Assembly (NCBI GenBank): GCA_902476765.1
Contig: CABSEJ010000019.1
Span: 1-32,332, forward strand
Reading direction: 5' to 3'
DNA: 32,332 nucleotides
From: an uncultured Blautia sp.
Lineage (GTDB): Bacteria > Bacillota > Clostridia > Lachnospirales > Lachnospiraceae
Part shown: piece after piece, positions 24,721 to 32,269 of the stretch
Position numbering within the stretch: position 1 is the first letter of the stretch
Layout: the number at the start of each line of letters is the position of its first letter
Program-made: the position numbers and the translations under genes
The notes under the pieces: model-generated
What the model saw: the letters and a program-made list of their open reading frames with translations, nothing else
Database searches by the model: none
Told to the model about the DNA's origin: nothing

Positions 24721-25770
24721 TCAATCGTGAATCTTAATCACGGCTTTCACGATGTCAGCCTTATTCTTCACAGAATCCTCCATAGCCACATCCGCCTTAT
24801 CCAGAGGATAAACCTCTGTAACAATTCCTTTGAGATTTACCTTTCCGTCAGCCACGGCCTGAATAGCCATTGGATAAATGTTCCGGTAGCGGAATACTGT
24901 CTTAAAGGTCAGTTCTTTGTTCAGAGCAACACTCATAGGCAGTGTCACTTCACCGCTCTTGCTGTATCCTACAAAGACAATGGTAGAGCCGTTTTTGGCA
25001 ATTTCTATAGCCTGTCTGGAGGTAATTTCAGAACCGGCAGTTTCAATAACTAAATCTGTGCCCTTACCTCCGGTCAGTTCTCTCACCTTGGCAACCACGT
25101 CTTCCTTCATGCCGTTGATAACACCTGTAGCACCCAGCTCCAGAGCCTTGTCCAGACGTTTATCCATGACGTCCACCACATAGACCTCGCTGACGCCTCT
25201 GGCCTTTAAAGCCATCATAGAAACCAGACCGATACAGCCGGCTCCCATAACAACAGCCTTTTGTCCCAGATGGGCATCTCCCTGGATAGCCGCATGGAAG
25301 CCTACTGCTAAAGGCTCAATCAAAGCGCCTTCCATGGTGCTTACATTTTCCGGAAGCTTGAAGCACAGAGCAGCCTCATGGGCCACATATTCCTGGAATA
25401 CACCGTCAACCGGCGGTGTGGCAAAGAAAATAACGTCCGGACACAGGTTGTATTTACCTTCTTTGCAGAATTCGCAATGTCCGCAGGTCTTTCCCGGTTC
25501 CAGAGCCACTCTGTCTCCTACCTGTAAATGCTTTACATTTTCCCCAACCTCTACTACCACGCCTCCCGGCTCATGGCCCAGAACAAAAGGCGGTTCCACT
25601 ACAAAATCCCCTATGGCACCAGTCTCATAGTAATGTAAATCTGAGCCGCATATTCCCACATAATCCAGCTTTACCAAAACCTCGTCTGCCTTTGGAACCG
25701 GAATAGACCTTTCCTCAAACTCAATTTTACGAATGTCTGTCATTACTGCTACCTTCATGTTGCCTTCCAT
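24721..25770 (-). CDS. Zinc-dependent polyol/sorbitol-type dehydrogenase
   Basis: A 349-residue medium-chain dehydrogenase that oxidises a polyol or secondary alcohol with NAD. The catalytic zinc site shows C41 and the H66-E67 pair; the structural zinc site is C96, C99, C102 and C110. The nucleotide loop is GAGCIG, with an Asp at the end of the next strand (VYVVD), which favours NAD. The family includes sorbitol, xylitol and L-idonate dehydrogenases. AGGAGG lies 8 bases before the ATG. It has its own promoter and terminator, so it stands next to the sugar operon rather than in it. Confidence 0.9.
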   Translation of the reverse strand: MEGNMKVAVMTDIRKIEFEERSIPVPKADEVLVKLDYVGICGSDLHYYETGAIGDFVVEPPFVLGHEPGGVVVEVGENVKHLQVGDRVALEPGKTCGHCEFCKEGKYNLCPDVIFFATPPVDGVFQEYVAHEAALCFKLPENVSTMEGALIEPLAVGFHAAIQGDAHLGQKAVVMGAGCIGLVSMMALKARGVSEVYVVDVMDKRLDKALELGATGVINGMKEDVVAKVRELTGGKGTDLVIETAGSEITSRQAIEIAKNGSTIVFVGYSKSGEVTLPMSVALNKELTFKTVFRYRNIYPMAIQAVADGKVNLKGIVTEVYPLDKADVAMEDSVKNKADIVKAVIKIHD

Positions 25771-25810
25771 AAAAAATACCTCCTAAATTTTCTGTCAATC
25801 AGTTAGCTTC

Positions 25811-25840
25811 ATTATAAGCCTGCCCCCACAGGCTCTGCAA
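25811..25840 (-). promoter_or_regulatory. Promoter of the dehydrogenase gene with inverted repeat spacer
   Basis: The minus strand reads TTGCAG, 18 bases, TATAAT. The spacer is entirely an inverted repeat, AGCCTG-6-CAGGCT (25817-25834), which is a likely repressor site or a DNA-distorting activator site. Confidence 0.65.
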
Positions 25841-25891
25841 GTAAATTTCTTTACCTTTTTATTTAAAAAACTTACTATTACTGCTTTCCTC

Positions 25892-25929
25892 CTTCCGGCT
25901 CTGCACAATTCTCTCCGCCAGGCCGGAAG
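25892..25929. repeat. Inverted repeat after purH
   Basis: Arms CTTCCGGC (25892-25899) and GCCGGAAG (25922-25929) pair over 8 bp. The T run lies on the plus-strand side, away from the direction purH is read, so it is a doubtful terminator for purH. Confidence 0.4.
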
Positions 25930-25942
25930 TTTTTCTTATATT

Positions 25943-27127
25943 TTAGTGATGGAACAGACGAATTCCGGTAAAGGCCATTACCATGTTATATTTATTGCAG
26001 GTATCAATAACTGCATCGTCTCTCACAGAACCACCTGGCTGGGCTATGTAGCAAACACCGCTCTTTCTGGCTCTCTCTATATTATCAGAGAAGGGGAAGA
26101 AAGCGTCAGAGCCTAAAGTTACTTCGGTCAGTTTATCCAGCCATTCTCTTTTTTCCTCTCTGGTAAATATCTCCGGCTTCTGGGTAAATGTCTTCTCCCA
26201 AGCACCCTCAGCCAGTACGTCCATGTATTCTTCGCCGATATAAACGTCAATGGCATTATCCCTTTCCGCACGGCTAATGTCCTCTTTAAAAGGCAGGTTC
26301 AGAACCTTAGGGCACTGTCTCAGCCACCAGTTGTCTGCTTTCTGTCCGGCCAGACGGGTGCAGTGTACCCTGGACTGCTGTCCGGCGCCTACTCCAATGG
26401 CCTGTCCGTCCTTTACAAAGCAAACAGAATTAGACTGGGTGTATTTTAAAATAATCAGAGAAATTTTCAAATCCCTTTTAGCCTCTTCGGTAAGATTCTT
26501 GTTCTCTGTCACCAGATTGGAAATCAAGGCGTCGTCAATGGCCAGCTCCTGACGTCCCTGCTCAAAAGTAATACCGTAAACCTCTTTATGCTCCAGAGGC
26601 GCCGGAACATAGTCCGGGTCAATCTCAATTACATTATAATTGCCCTTTTTCTTCAGCTTCAGAATCTCCAGGGCCTCCTCTGTATAGCCGGGAGCAATAA
26701 CACCGTCAGAAACCTCTCTTTTAATCAGCAGAGCTGTATCTCTGTCACACACATCGGAAAGAGAAATAAAATCTCCGAAAGAAGACATACGGTCAGCTCC
26801 TCTTGCTCTGGCATATGCGCAGGCCAGAGGAGAAAAGTTTCTCCAGTCCATATCGTCTACCCAGTAGATTTTTGCCAAAGTTTCCGTAAGAGGCAATCCC
26901 ACGGAAGCACCTGCCGGAGACACATGTTTAAAAGAAGTTGCCGCCGGAAGTCCGGTTGCTTTCTTTAAATCCCTTACAAGCTGCCAGCCGTTAAAAGCAT
27001 CCAAAAAGTTAATGTATCCCGGCTTTCCGGACAATACTTTAATAGGCAGCGCCTCTCCGTTTCCCATATAGATTCTGGAAGGTTTCTGATTTGGATTACA
27101 TCCGTACTTCAATGCTAATTCTTTCAT
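25943..27127 (-). CDS. purH: AICAR formyltransferase, stand-alone (PurH-like)
   Basis: This enzyme adds a formyl group from 10-formyl-tetrahydrofolate to AICAR (ZMP), making FAICAR, the ninth step of IMP synthesis. Only the transformylase half of the usual bifunctional PurH is present: 394 residues, with the catalytic K67-H68 in SFKHVSPAGA and later GVGAGQQSRVHCTR and GSDAFFPFSDNIERA. The cyclohydrolase half is absent and replaced by the separate purO gene 23 bases upstream. AAGGAA lies 8 bases before the ATG. Both genes follow a ZTP riboswitch, which senses the substrate of this enzyme. Confidence 0.94.
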   Translation of the reverse strand: MKELALKYGCNPNQKPSRIYMGNGEALPIKVLSGKPGYINFLDAFNGWQLVRDLKKATGLPAATSFKHVSPAGASVGLPLTETLAKIYWVDDMDWRNFSPLACAYARARGADRMSSFGDFISLSDVCDRDTALLIKREVSDGVIAPGYTEEALEILKLKKKGNYNVIEIDPDYVPAPLEHKEVYGITFEQGRQELAIDDALISNLVTENKNLTEEAKRDLKISLIILKYTQSNSVCFVKDGQAIGVGAGQQSRVHCTRLAGQKADNWWLRQCPKVLNLPFKEDISRAERDNAIDVYIGEEYMDVLAEGAWEKTFTQKPEIFTREEKREWLDKLTEVTLGSDAFFPFSDNIERARKSGVCYIAQPGGSVRDDAVIDTCNKYNMVMAFTGIRLFHH

Positions 27128-27150
27128 TGCAATTCTTCCTTTCTGCTGAA

Positions 27151-27864
27151 TTATTTATTTTTATTTACAATTCTGGTCTCATAAGCCCCTGTTTCAATAT
27201 CGATGAAACGGACAAAAAGGGAAACCTTGTTTTCTTCATTTAAGCCCTCCCAAACCTCCTGGGTAAATCCGTCAATATCTCCGGAGATTCCCACCAGCTT
27301 AGGCTCTCCCTCAAAGCTTGGCAGAGGATTTCCGTCATGCATGTAAGTATGGATGAAACGACCCTCTCCTGCCTTTGGATTTTCATAAGCAAAGGTATAA
27401 CGGTTGCAGGAATCCGCATCGCCGTTATTGCTCTTTAAAATAGACATGGCATAATTATATTTTCCCGCCTCTAAATGCATGATTCCTGAAATTCTCGGAG
27501 TATAGTTAGGGCCGTCCGGCTCAAATTCTCTGCTTCTTAAAGCCTGCTCAAATGTCATCTGCTTGTCCATGCCATCGTAGATAGTGTCGGTCTGGTCTCC
27601 GTTTGTGACAATGGTTTTATTCCCCAGCACACGCACCGGTGCATAGATAATCAGGCTTGGGTCTACCAGCTTTGAAGGGTCAAAAGCCTGGGTGCGGATT
27701 CCCTCTCCCTCTTCTACAAAAATACGGTTTCTGCTGTTCTCGCTTCTGCCCATGATAAAGTAAGCAGCCACTGCTTTTTTTCCGTCTTCCGTCTTTCCCA
27801 GTACGATTCCTCTTCCTGGATAGGCATTATTCTTCAGTTCCTCTGACAATGATAACATTTTCAT
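27151..27864 (-). CDS. purO: IMP cyclohydrolase, PurO-like
   Basis: This enzyme closes the ring of FAICAR to give IMP. The sequence matches the archaeal-type PurO family (IMP_cyclohyd), with the signature AYFIMGRSENSRNR at 34-47 and a second block around PNYTPRISG. I chose the ATG at 27864 (237 residues), where AAAGGAG lies 8 bases upstream. Such PurO-like enzymes occur in Clostridia that lack the cyclohydrolase half of PurH. The gene is first in the purO-purH operon and lies directly behind the ZTP riboswitch. Confidence 0.92.
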   Translation of the reverse strand: MKMLSLSEELKNNAYPGRGIVLGKTEDGKKAVAAYFIMGRSENSRNRIFVEEGEGIRTQAFDPSKLVDPSLIIYAPVRVLGNKTIVTNGDQTDTIYDGMDKQMTFEQALRSREFEPDGPNYTPRISGIMHLEAGKYNYAMSILKSNNGDADSCNRYTFAYENPKAGEGRFIHTYMHDGNPLPSFEGEPKLVGISGDIDGFTQEVWEGLNEENKVSLFVRFIDIETGAYETRIVNKNK

Positions 27865-27904
27865 GAATTTCTCTCCTTTGCATCTTCCTGTCCCTAAGGG
27901 TAAC

Positions 27905-27947
27905 AAAAAAGCCCACTATCCGAGCATTTCGCCCAGACGGTCGGCTT
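27905..27947 (-). terminator. Terminator controlled by the ZTP riboswitch
   Basis: On the minus strand AAGCC (27943-27947) pairs with GGCTT (27909-27913), with a further CCG/CGG stem inside, followed by six T (27905-27910). It overlaps the CCGTCTGGGC aptamer segment, so folding of the aptamer would block the terminator and let purO-purH be read. Confidence 0.75.
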
Positions 27948-27998
27948 CTCTGGCTTATACTTCCCGTGGTCATTTCCACTTCCGTCAGTCATATAAGC
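27931..27998 (-). promoter_or_regulatory. ZTP (pfl) riboswitch aptamer upstream of purO-purH
   Basis: The minus strand has the ZTP riboswitch core in order: P1 arm GCTTATA, the conserved ATGACTGACGGAA, a GTGG/CCAC hairpin, CGGGAAG, the closing P1 arm TATAAGC, then AGCCGACCGTCTGGGC, whose CCGTCTGGGC end is the class signature (pseudoknot). The class senses ZMP/ZTP, which builds up when 10-formyl-folate is short. Here it controls the genes that use ZMP, which fits the known regulon. Confidence 0.92.
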
Positions 27999-28004
27999 AA
28001 TTAC

Positions 28005-28033
28005 AACATAACATCTCTCAAAAGAATTGTCAA
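28005..28033 (-). promoter_or_regulatory. Promoter of purO-purH
   Basis: The minus strand reads TTGACA, 17 bases, TATGTT. RNA would start a few bases before the ZTP aptamer, so the leader contains the full riboswitch. Confidence 0.75.
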
Positions 28034-28042
28034 CGATTTTCT

Positions 28043-29245
28043 TTACATCTCCTCACAGACCTGGAAAATATAAAATTTCAGGTAATAGGACTCCTCCGCA
28101 GCCCACAAAATAGGATGGTCCGCAGCCTGTGTCCTGTATTCTACCTGCCGCAGCCTCTTATGGACGTTTCTGGCTGCCTGGTGGATAGTCTGGGGAAAAA
28201 GAGCATAATCCATAAAATGGGAACAGGAGCAGGTGGCCAGAAAGCCTCCGTCCTTTACCAGCTTCATGGCTCTCAGATTGATTTCCCGATAACCCTTTAC
28301 TGCATTTTTAATGGAATTTCTGGATTTTGTAAAAGCAGGAGGGTCCAGTATCACCACGTCGAATTTCTCCCCTTTTCTTTCCAGTTCCGGCAGCAGCTCA
28401 AACACATCCCGGCAAAGGAATTTCACTCTGTCCTCTAATCCGTTAAGTCTTGCATTTTCCTCTGCCTGGCTCACTGCCAGCTCTGAAGCATCCACGCCCA
28501 GAACGCTATTTGCCCCTGCGATTCCTGCATTTAAGGCAAAAGAGCCGGTATGGGTAAAGCAGTCCAGAACCCTGGCATCTTTGCACAGCTTTTGTATAGC
28601 CAGACGGTTGTATTTCTGGTCCAGAAAAAATCCTGTTTTCTGTCCGTCTTTTACATCAACCTGATAGCGGACACCGTTTTCCTCAATCTCCACTAAAGGT
28701 TCAAAAGGCTCTCCCATAAACCCTTTGACACGCTCCATTCCTTCCTGGCTTCTGACCTTAGCATCGCTTCTCTCATAAACGCCCCGAATAAGGATACCGT
28801 CCTCTGCCAGTGTCTCCTTTAAAAGCTCTACCAGAACTTCCTTCCACCTGTCAATGCCCAGAGCCAGAGACTGGATAACCAGCACATCCGAAAACTTGTC
28901 CTCCACAAAGCCAGGGAGAAAATCTGCTTCCCCGAAAATTATCCTGCAGCTTCCGGTGTCCACGGTTTTCTTCCTATATTCCCAAGCGTCTTTTACCCGT
29001 TTTTTCAGAAACTCTCGGTTAATCTCCACATCTGTCCTGCGGCTCATCATACGGATTCGAATCTTAGAATTTTGGTTGATAAAGCCTTGTCCCAATGGAT
29101 AACCGTCAAAGTCATGAACCAGCACTATATCCCCGTTCTCAAAGCTTCCTAAAATACTGGCTACCTCATTATCATAAATCCAGGGTCCTCCTGCTTTTAA
29201 AGACCGCCCTTCTCCTTTTTTCAGCGTTACAATTGCCATTGACAT
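28043..29245 (-). CDS. rlmI: RlmI-like 23S rRNA cytosine methyltransferase
   Basis: A 400-residue SAM-dependent methyltransferase with an N-terminal PUA RNA-binding domain (about 1-75). The SAM site shows CFTHTGSF (229-236) and GVDAS, and the catalytic motif DPPAF is at 301-305, followed by the Cys-rich CSCSH. The family methylates C1962 of 23S rRNA (E. coli numbering). It follows the YgjP-like gene by 16 bases and is the last gene of a translation-related operon; AGGAGG lies 12 bases before the ATG. Confidence 0.9.
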   Translation of the reverse strand: MSMAIVTLKKGEGRSLKAGGPWIYDNEVASILGSFENGDIVLVHDFDGYPLGQGFINQNSKIRIRMMSRRTDVEINREFLKKRVKDAWEYRKKTVDTGSCRIIFGEADFLPGFVEDKFSDVLVIQSLALGIDRWKEVLVELLKETLAEDGILIRGVYERSDAKVRSQEGMERVKGFMGEPFEPLVEIEENGVRYQVDVKDGQKTGFFLDQKYNRLAIQKLCKDARVLDCFTHTGSFALNAGIAGANSVLGVDASELAVSQAEENARLNGLEDRVKFLCRDVFELLPELERKGEKFDVVILDPPAFTKSRNSIKNAVKGYREINLRAMKLVKDGGFLATCSCSHFMDYALFPQTIHQAARNVHKRLRQVEYRTQAADHPILWAAEESYYLKFYIFQVCEEM

Positions 29246-29261
29246 GTTTTTGTCATTCCTC

Positions 29262-29855
29262 CTATATTCCGTTTAATTCCTTTCTCACTCTGGGCCACTC
29301 CGGAAAAAACCTGTCCATGTACTTCCAAAACTCTGGTCCGTGGCCAGGCACCAAAAAATGTACCAGTTCATGGACCACCACATACTCCAGACATTCCTCC
29401 GGATAAAGAGCCAGACGCAGGTTCAGCCAGATTCTCTTTTTTGCCGGCACACAGGTGCCCCATCTGGTTTTCATATCCCGCAGCTTCCATTCAAGGGCGT
29501 GAAGACCGGTAAGTCTCTCCCACTTTTGGATTATCCGTGGCAGGCGGGCCAGCATGATTTTCCGGCACTCCTCTTTTCTGGCTTCCTGCTGCCCGGGACT
29601 TAACCCTTTTTCCCAGCCAGGTGCCTCTGTTTCTCTTTTGGCCTTCTGCCTCTCCCTGGCTTTTTCAATCCAATTCCATTTCTCCAGGACAAATTCCTCC
29701 ACCCTTTTATCTGATACAGACAGAGGTGCGGAAATGCGAATTTCTCCCTCAGACCCCACACGGAGATACATATTTTTTATCTGCTTTTTTTCAATCTGAA
29801 TCTGCTGGCCCTTCAGTTCCAGAAAACAGGTTTTCTTTATCCTTCTGTTTTTCAT
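29262..29855 (-). CDS. YgjP-like (DUF45) putative metalloprotease
   Basis: A 197-residue protein with a zinc motif H162-E163-L-V-H166 followed by VPGHGPEFW, typical of the YgjP/WLM metallopeptidase group. The conserved MKTRWGTCVPAKKRIWLN stretch precedes it. Substrates are unknown. Its ATG overlaps the end of the rluA-type gene by 4 bases, so it is probably translated by coupling; no strong ribosome site is seen. Confidence 0.9.
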   Translation of the reverse strand: MKNRRIKKTCFLELKGQQIQIEKKQIKNMYLRVGSEGEIRISAPLSVSDKRVEEFVLEKWNWIEKARERQKAKRETEAPGWEKGLSPGQQEARKEECRKIMLARLPRIIQKWERLTGLHALEWKLRDMKTRWGTCVPAKKRIWLNLRLALYPEECLEYVVVHELVHFLVPGHGPEFWKYMDRFFPEWPRVRKELNGI

Positions 29856-30796
29856 TTTTCTTTACATCTTTCTCTTATTTCTTTTATCTCCCAGAGCAAT
29901 TCTTGAGGCCAATGGCGGGGTTCTGCCTGAAGCTGTATTTTCGCTCCGGTAAAGGGCTGGTAAAATACTGCCCGGAAGCAGTGAAGCCCCAGTCCCGGAA
30001 ATAAGGGATTTTTCCCATCTCCGTAAAGCTTGTCTCCCAGCAGCGTATGTCCCTTCCAGGCCATATGAACCCGTATCTGATGAGTTCTCCCTGTGAATAT
30101 CCGGCATAGAACAAGGGAAACCTCCCTATCAAAGGCCTCCCGGTCAAAAAAAATTTTCTGGCTTTGATACCAGGTAACTGCCGGCTTCCCCCGGAGACTG
30201 ACCTGCATTTTCTGTTTTTCGCCCAAAGCCTTTCCTATGGGTTCCCGGATAAAACCTTCCCCTTCTAACCTGCCTTGAATCAGAGTCAGGTAGTCTTTCT
30301 CATACCTGCCCTCTTCCTTTTGCCGGGCCAATCTGGCTGCTGCTGCCTGGTTTTTACCGAAGACCAGAACACCTGATGTATCCCTGTCCAGCCGGCCTAC
30401 GGCCCGCACCAGACAGGGGGACTCTTTTTCTTGGTAATACCCGGCTATCAAATTAGCCAGCGAGTCCTTATAATGGCCTCTTCCCGGATGCGTAGGCATA
30501 CCCGGAGGCTTGTTGACTGCAAAAATATCCTGGTCCTCATAGAGAATCTCAAGGCTTCCCTTTACGGGAGCTACCCGGCCTGTATCCGGTCTGTCTTCCT
30601 CCAGGCATACGGACAGCACCTGCCCCGGCCGTCCCACATAAGAAACTCTCTGCTGACATCCGTCTATACAGATACCTTGTTCCCGAAACTTGGCCTGGCT
30701 TATCTGCCGTCTGGTCAACCCCAGCTTTTGGCGCAGTATATACTCCAGAGTATGATTTCCTGTATTTTCATCTAAGCAAATTTCCAATACCTTCAT
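29852..30796 (-). CDS. RluA family pseudouridine synthase
   Basis: A 314-residue enzyme that turns uridine into pseudouridine in rRNA or tRNA. An S4-like N-terminal segment (TLEYILRQKLGLTRRQIS) is followed by the catalytic domain with the family Asp, D137 in GRLDRDTSG, and RTHQIRVHM. I chose the ATG at 30796, which begins 1 base after the methionine aminopeptidase stop codon; a longer version would overlap that gene heavily and is unlikely. The target uridine cannot be told. Confidence 0.9.
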   Translation of the reverse strand: MKVLEICLDENTGNHTLEYILRQKLGLTRRQISQAKFREQGICIDGCQQRVSYVGRPGQVLSVCLEEDRPDTGRVAPVKGSLEILYEDQDIFAVNKPPGMPTHPGRGHYKDSLANLIAGYYQEKESPCLVRAVGRLDRDTSGVLVFGKNQAAAARLARQKEEGRYEKDYLTLIQGRLEGEGFIREPIGKALGEKQKMQVSLRGKPAVTWYQSQKIFFDREAFDREVSLVLCRIFTGRTHQIRVHMAWKGHTLLGDKLYGDGKNPLFPGLGLHCFRAVFYQPFTGAKIQLQAEPRHWPQELLWEIKEIRERCKEK

Positions 30797-30797
30797 G

Positions 30798-31670
30798 CTA
30801 GTAGGCGATAACCTCACAGCCATTTTCGGTAACCAAGACCATAATCTCCCACTGGGCAGAGGGCTGTCCGTCCTCGGTATACACGGTCCAGCCGTCGCTG
30901 TCATCCACGAAAATTTCATGACTTCCCATATTTATCATGGGCTCAATGGTAAACATCATTCCCGGCGCCAGCAGCATACCGGTTCCTGCCTTTCCGATAT
31001 AGCCCACCCATGGCTCTTCATGGAATTCCAGCCCTACGCCGTGGCCTCCAATCTCACGAACCACGGAATAACCGTTTTTATGGGCATGTTCATAGACAGC
31101 CTGGCTCATATCTCCCAGAAATCCCCAGGGTTTAACCTGCTCCAGCCCCTTTTGTACGCATTCTTTTGTCACCTGCACCAGACGCTGCTTCTCCTCTCCC
31201 ACATCCCCGATGCAGAACATTCTGGAGGAATCAGAAAAATAGCCGTCCAGGATAGTGGAAACATCCACGTTTACAATGTCTCCTTCCTTTAAAACCACAT
31301 CTTCTGAAGGAATTCCATGGCAAACCTGATGGTTTACAGAGGTGCAGACGCTTTTGGGATACCCCTCATAGTTCAAGGGGGCAGGAACAGCTCCCGCTTC
31401 TGTGGTGATTTTATAAACCCAGTCGTCGATTTCCTGGGTAGTGATACCCTCTTTTATATGCTCTGCCACATAATCCAACACAGCAATGTTAATTTTTGCA
31501 CTTTCTCTGATTTTCTCAATCTGGTACGGGGTTTTTATCAAATCCCGGGAAGGAATCAAAATTCCTTTGTTTTCATACATCTTTAATTTTTCATCAAAAG
31601 CCTCATGGCATTTTTTATATTTTTTCCCGCTGCCGCACCAGCAGGGGGCGTTTCTCTCCAACAATTCCAT
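30798..31670 (-). CDS. map: Methionine aminopeptidase with N-terminal SEC-C motif
   Basis: The enzyme removes the start methionine from new proteins. Metal ligands D136, D147, H210, E243 and E275 are all visible. Residues 10-22 form a SEC-C zinc motif (C10, C12, C21, H22), as in the type Ic enzymes of Firmicutes, which may help bind the ribosome or chaperones. The residue after the last ligand Glu, usually His, is Ile here (WEIMVLVT). GAAGGAG precedes the ATG. It follows a GNAT gene by 5 bases and overlaps nothing. Confidence 0.94.
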   Translation of the reverse strand: MELLERNAPCWCGSGKKYKKCHEAFDEKLKMYENKGILIPSRDLIKTPYQIEKIRESAKINIAVLDYVAEHIKEGITTQEIDDWVYKITTEAGAVPAPLNYEGYPKSVCTSVNHQVCHGIPSEDVVLKEGDIVNVDVSTILDGYFSDSSRMFCIGDVGEEKQRLVQVTKECVQKGLEQVKPWGFLGDMSQAVYEHAHKNGYSVVREIGGHGVGLEFHEEPWVGYIGKAGTGMLLAPGMMFTIEPMINMGSHEIFVDDSDGWTVYTEDGQPSAQWEIMVLVTENGCEVIAY

Positions 31671-31675
31671 TCTTC

Positions 31676-32158
31676 TTACTCCTTCTGATAAGCAATCCTC
31701 AGGCTTTTATCCTCCACACGGATAATTCCGCACCGTTTAAATCCATTTTTCTCAAAAACATTTTGCATCACATAATTATCCGGGTGGGTATCTCCCTTCA
31801 GGTTTCTGCACTGATTATAGCACCATTCCAGGCAAAAGGCAGATACACCCCGTATTTTCCCAGCGGAAGCCATGCGGTGCATGGTACCGTAGGGCCTGTC
31901 ATTCAGCCAGCTTCCCTCCCAGATTTCCCGGTAATTAGGCTCCGGCTCCTGATAAAACATAAATACCCCTACAATCTCTTTATCCTGCATACACACATAG
32001 AGCCAGCCCTTGTCTAAATCCCTTTTCACTAATTCTCTTTGAGGATAACCATTTACCCATTGATTGGGATTTCCATGGTCTGCCATAAATGTTCTAGCCT
32101 TATCATAAATCTCCATAATCCGCTCTAACTGGCCGGATTTTGCTCTTCTTATTTCCAT
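31676..32158 (-). CDS. GNAT family N-acetyltransferase
   Basis: A 160-residue acetyltransferase-fold protein. The C-terminal GDTHPDNYVMQNVFEKNGF segment is the usual end of the GNAT fold, but the acetyl-CoA loop is weak (ASAGKIRGVSAF), so the fold is clearer than the activity. The substrate is unknown. It is the first gene of the map-rluA-ygjP-rlmI operon, ending 5 bases before map. Confidence 0.85.
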   Translation of the reverse strand: MEIRRAKSGQLERIMEIYDKARTFMADHGNPNQWVNGYPQRELVKRDLDKGWLYVCMQDKEIVGVFMFYQEPEPNYREIWEGSWLNDRPYGTMHRMASAGKIRGVSAFCLEWCYNQCRNLKGDTHPDNYVMQNVFEKNGFKRCGIIRVEDKSLRIAYQKE

Positions 32159-32196
32159 AAAACACCGCTTTCTTCTGTACCAAAGTTTCCTCTGTT

Positions 32197-32225
32197 ACTA
32201 TAGCACGATTTATTTTTTATTTCTA
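32197..32225 (-). promoter_or_regulatory. Weak candidate promoter of the GNAT-map operon
   Basis: The minus strand reads TAGAAA, 17 bases, TATAGT, about 40 bases before the GNAT start codon. The -35 box matches consensus at only four of six positions. Confidence 0.35.
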
Positions 32226-32238
32226 CCCTCAGTGTACA
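32224..32238. repeat. Second copy of the TACCCTCAGTGTACA repeat
   Basis: These 15 bases are identical to 13073-13087. The inverted partner seen at the first site is not present here. Confidence 0.55.
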
Positions 32239-32269
32239 AGGGCACAAACAGTAGGAATGCCTCTGTTAC

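Noticed and set aside
24435..24724. Short reading frames in the gap before the sugar operon
   Set aside because: They lie across the terminator hairpin of the dehydrogenase gene and have no good ribosome site or domain.
25892..25929. Terminator of purH
   Set aside because: The T run is on the wrong side for a minus-strand transcript, so it is listed only as an inverted repeat.
30797..30919. RluA-type protein extended to 30919
   Set aside because: The added residues lie wholly within the map coding region in another frame and do not resemble the family.
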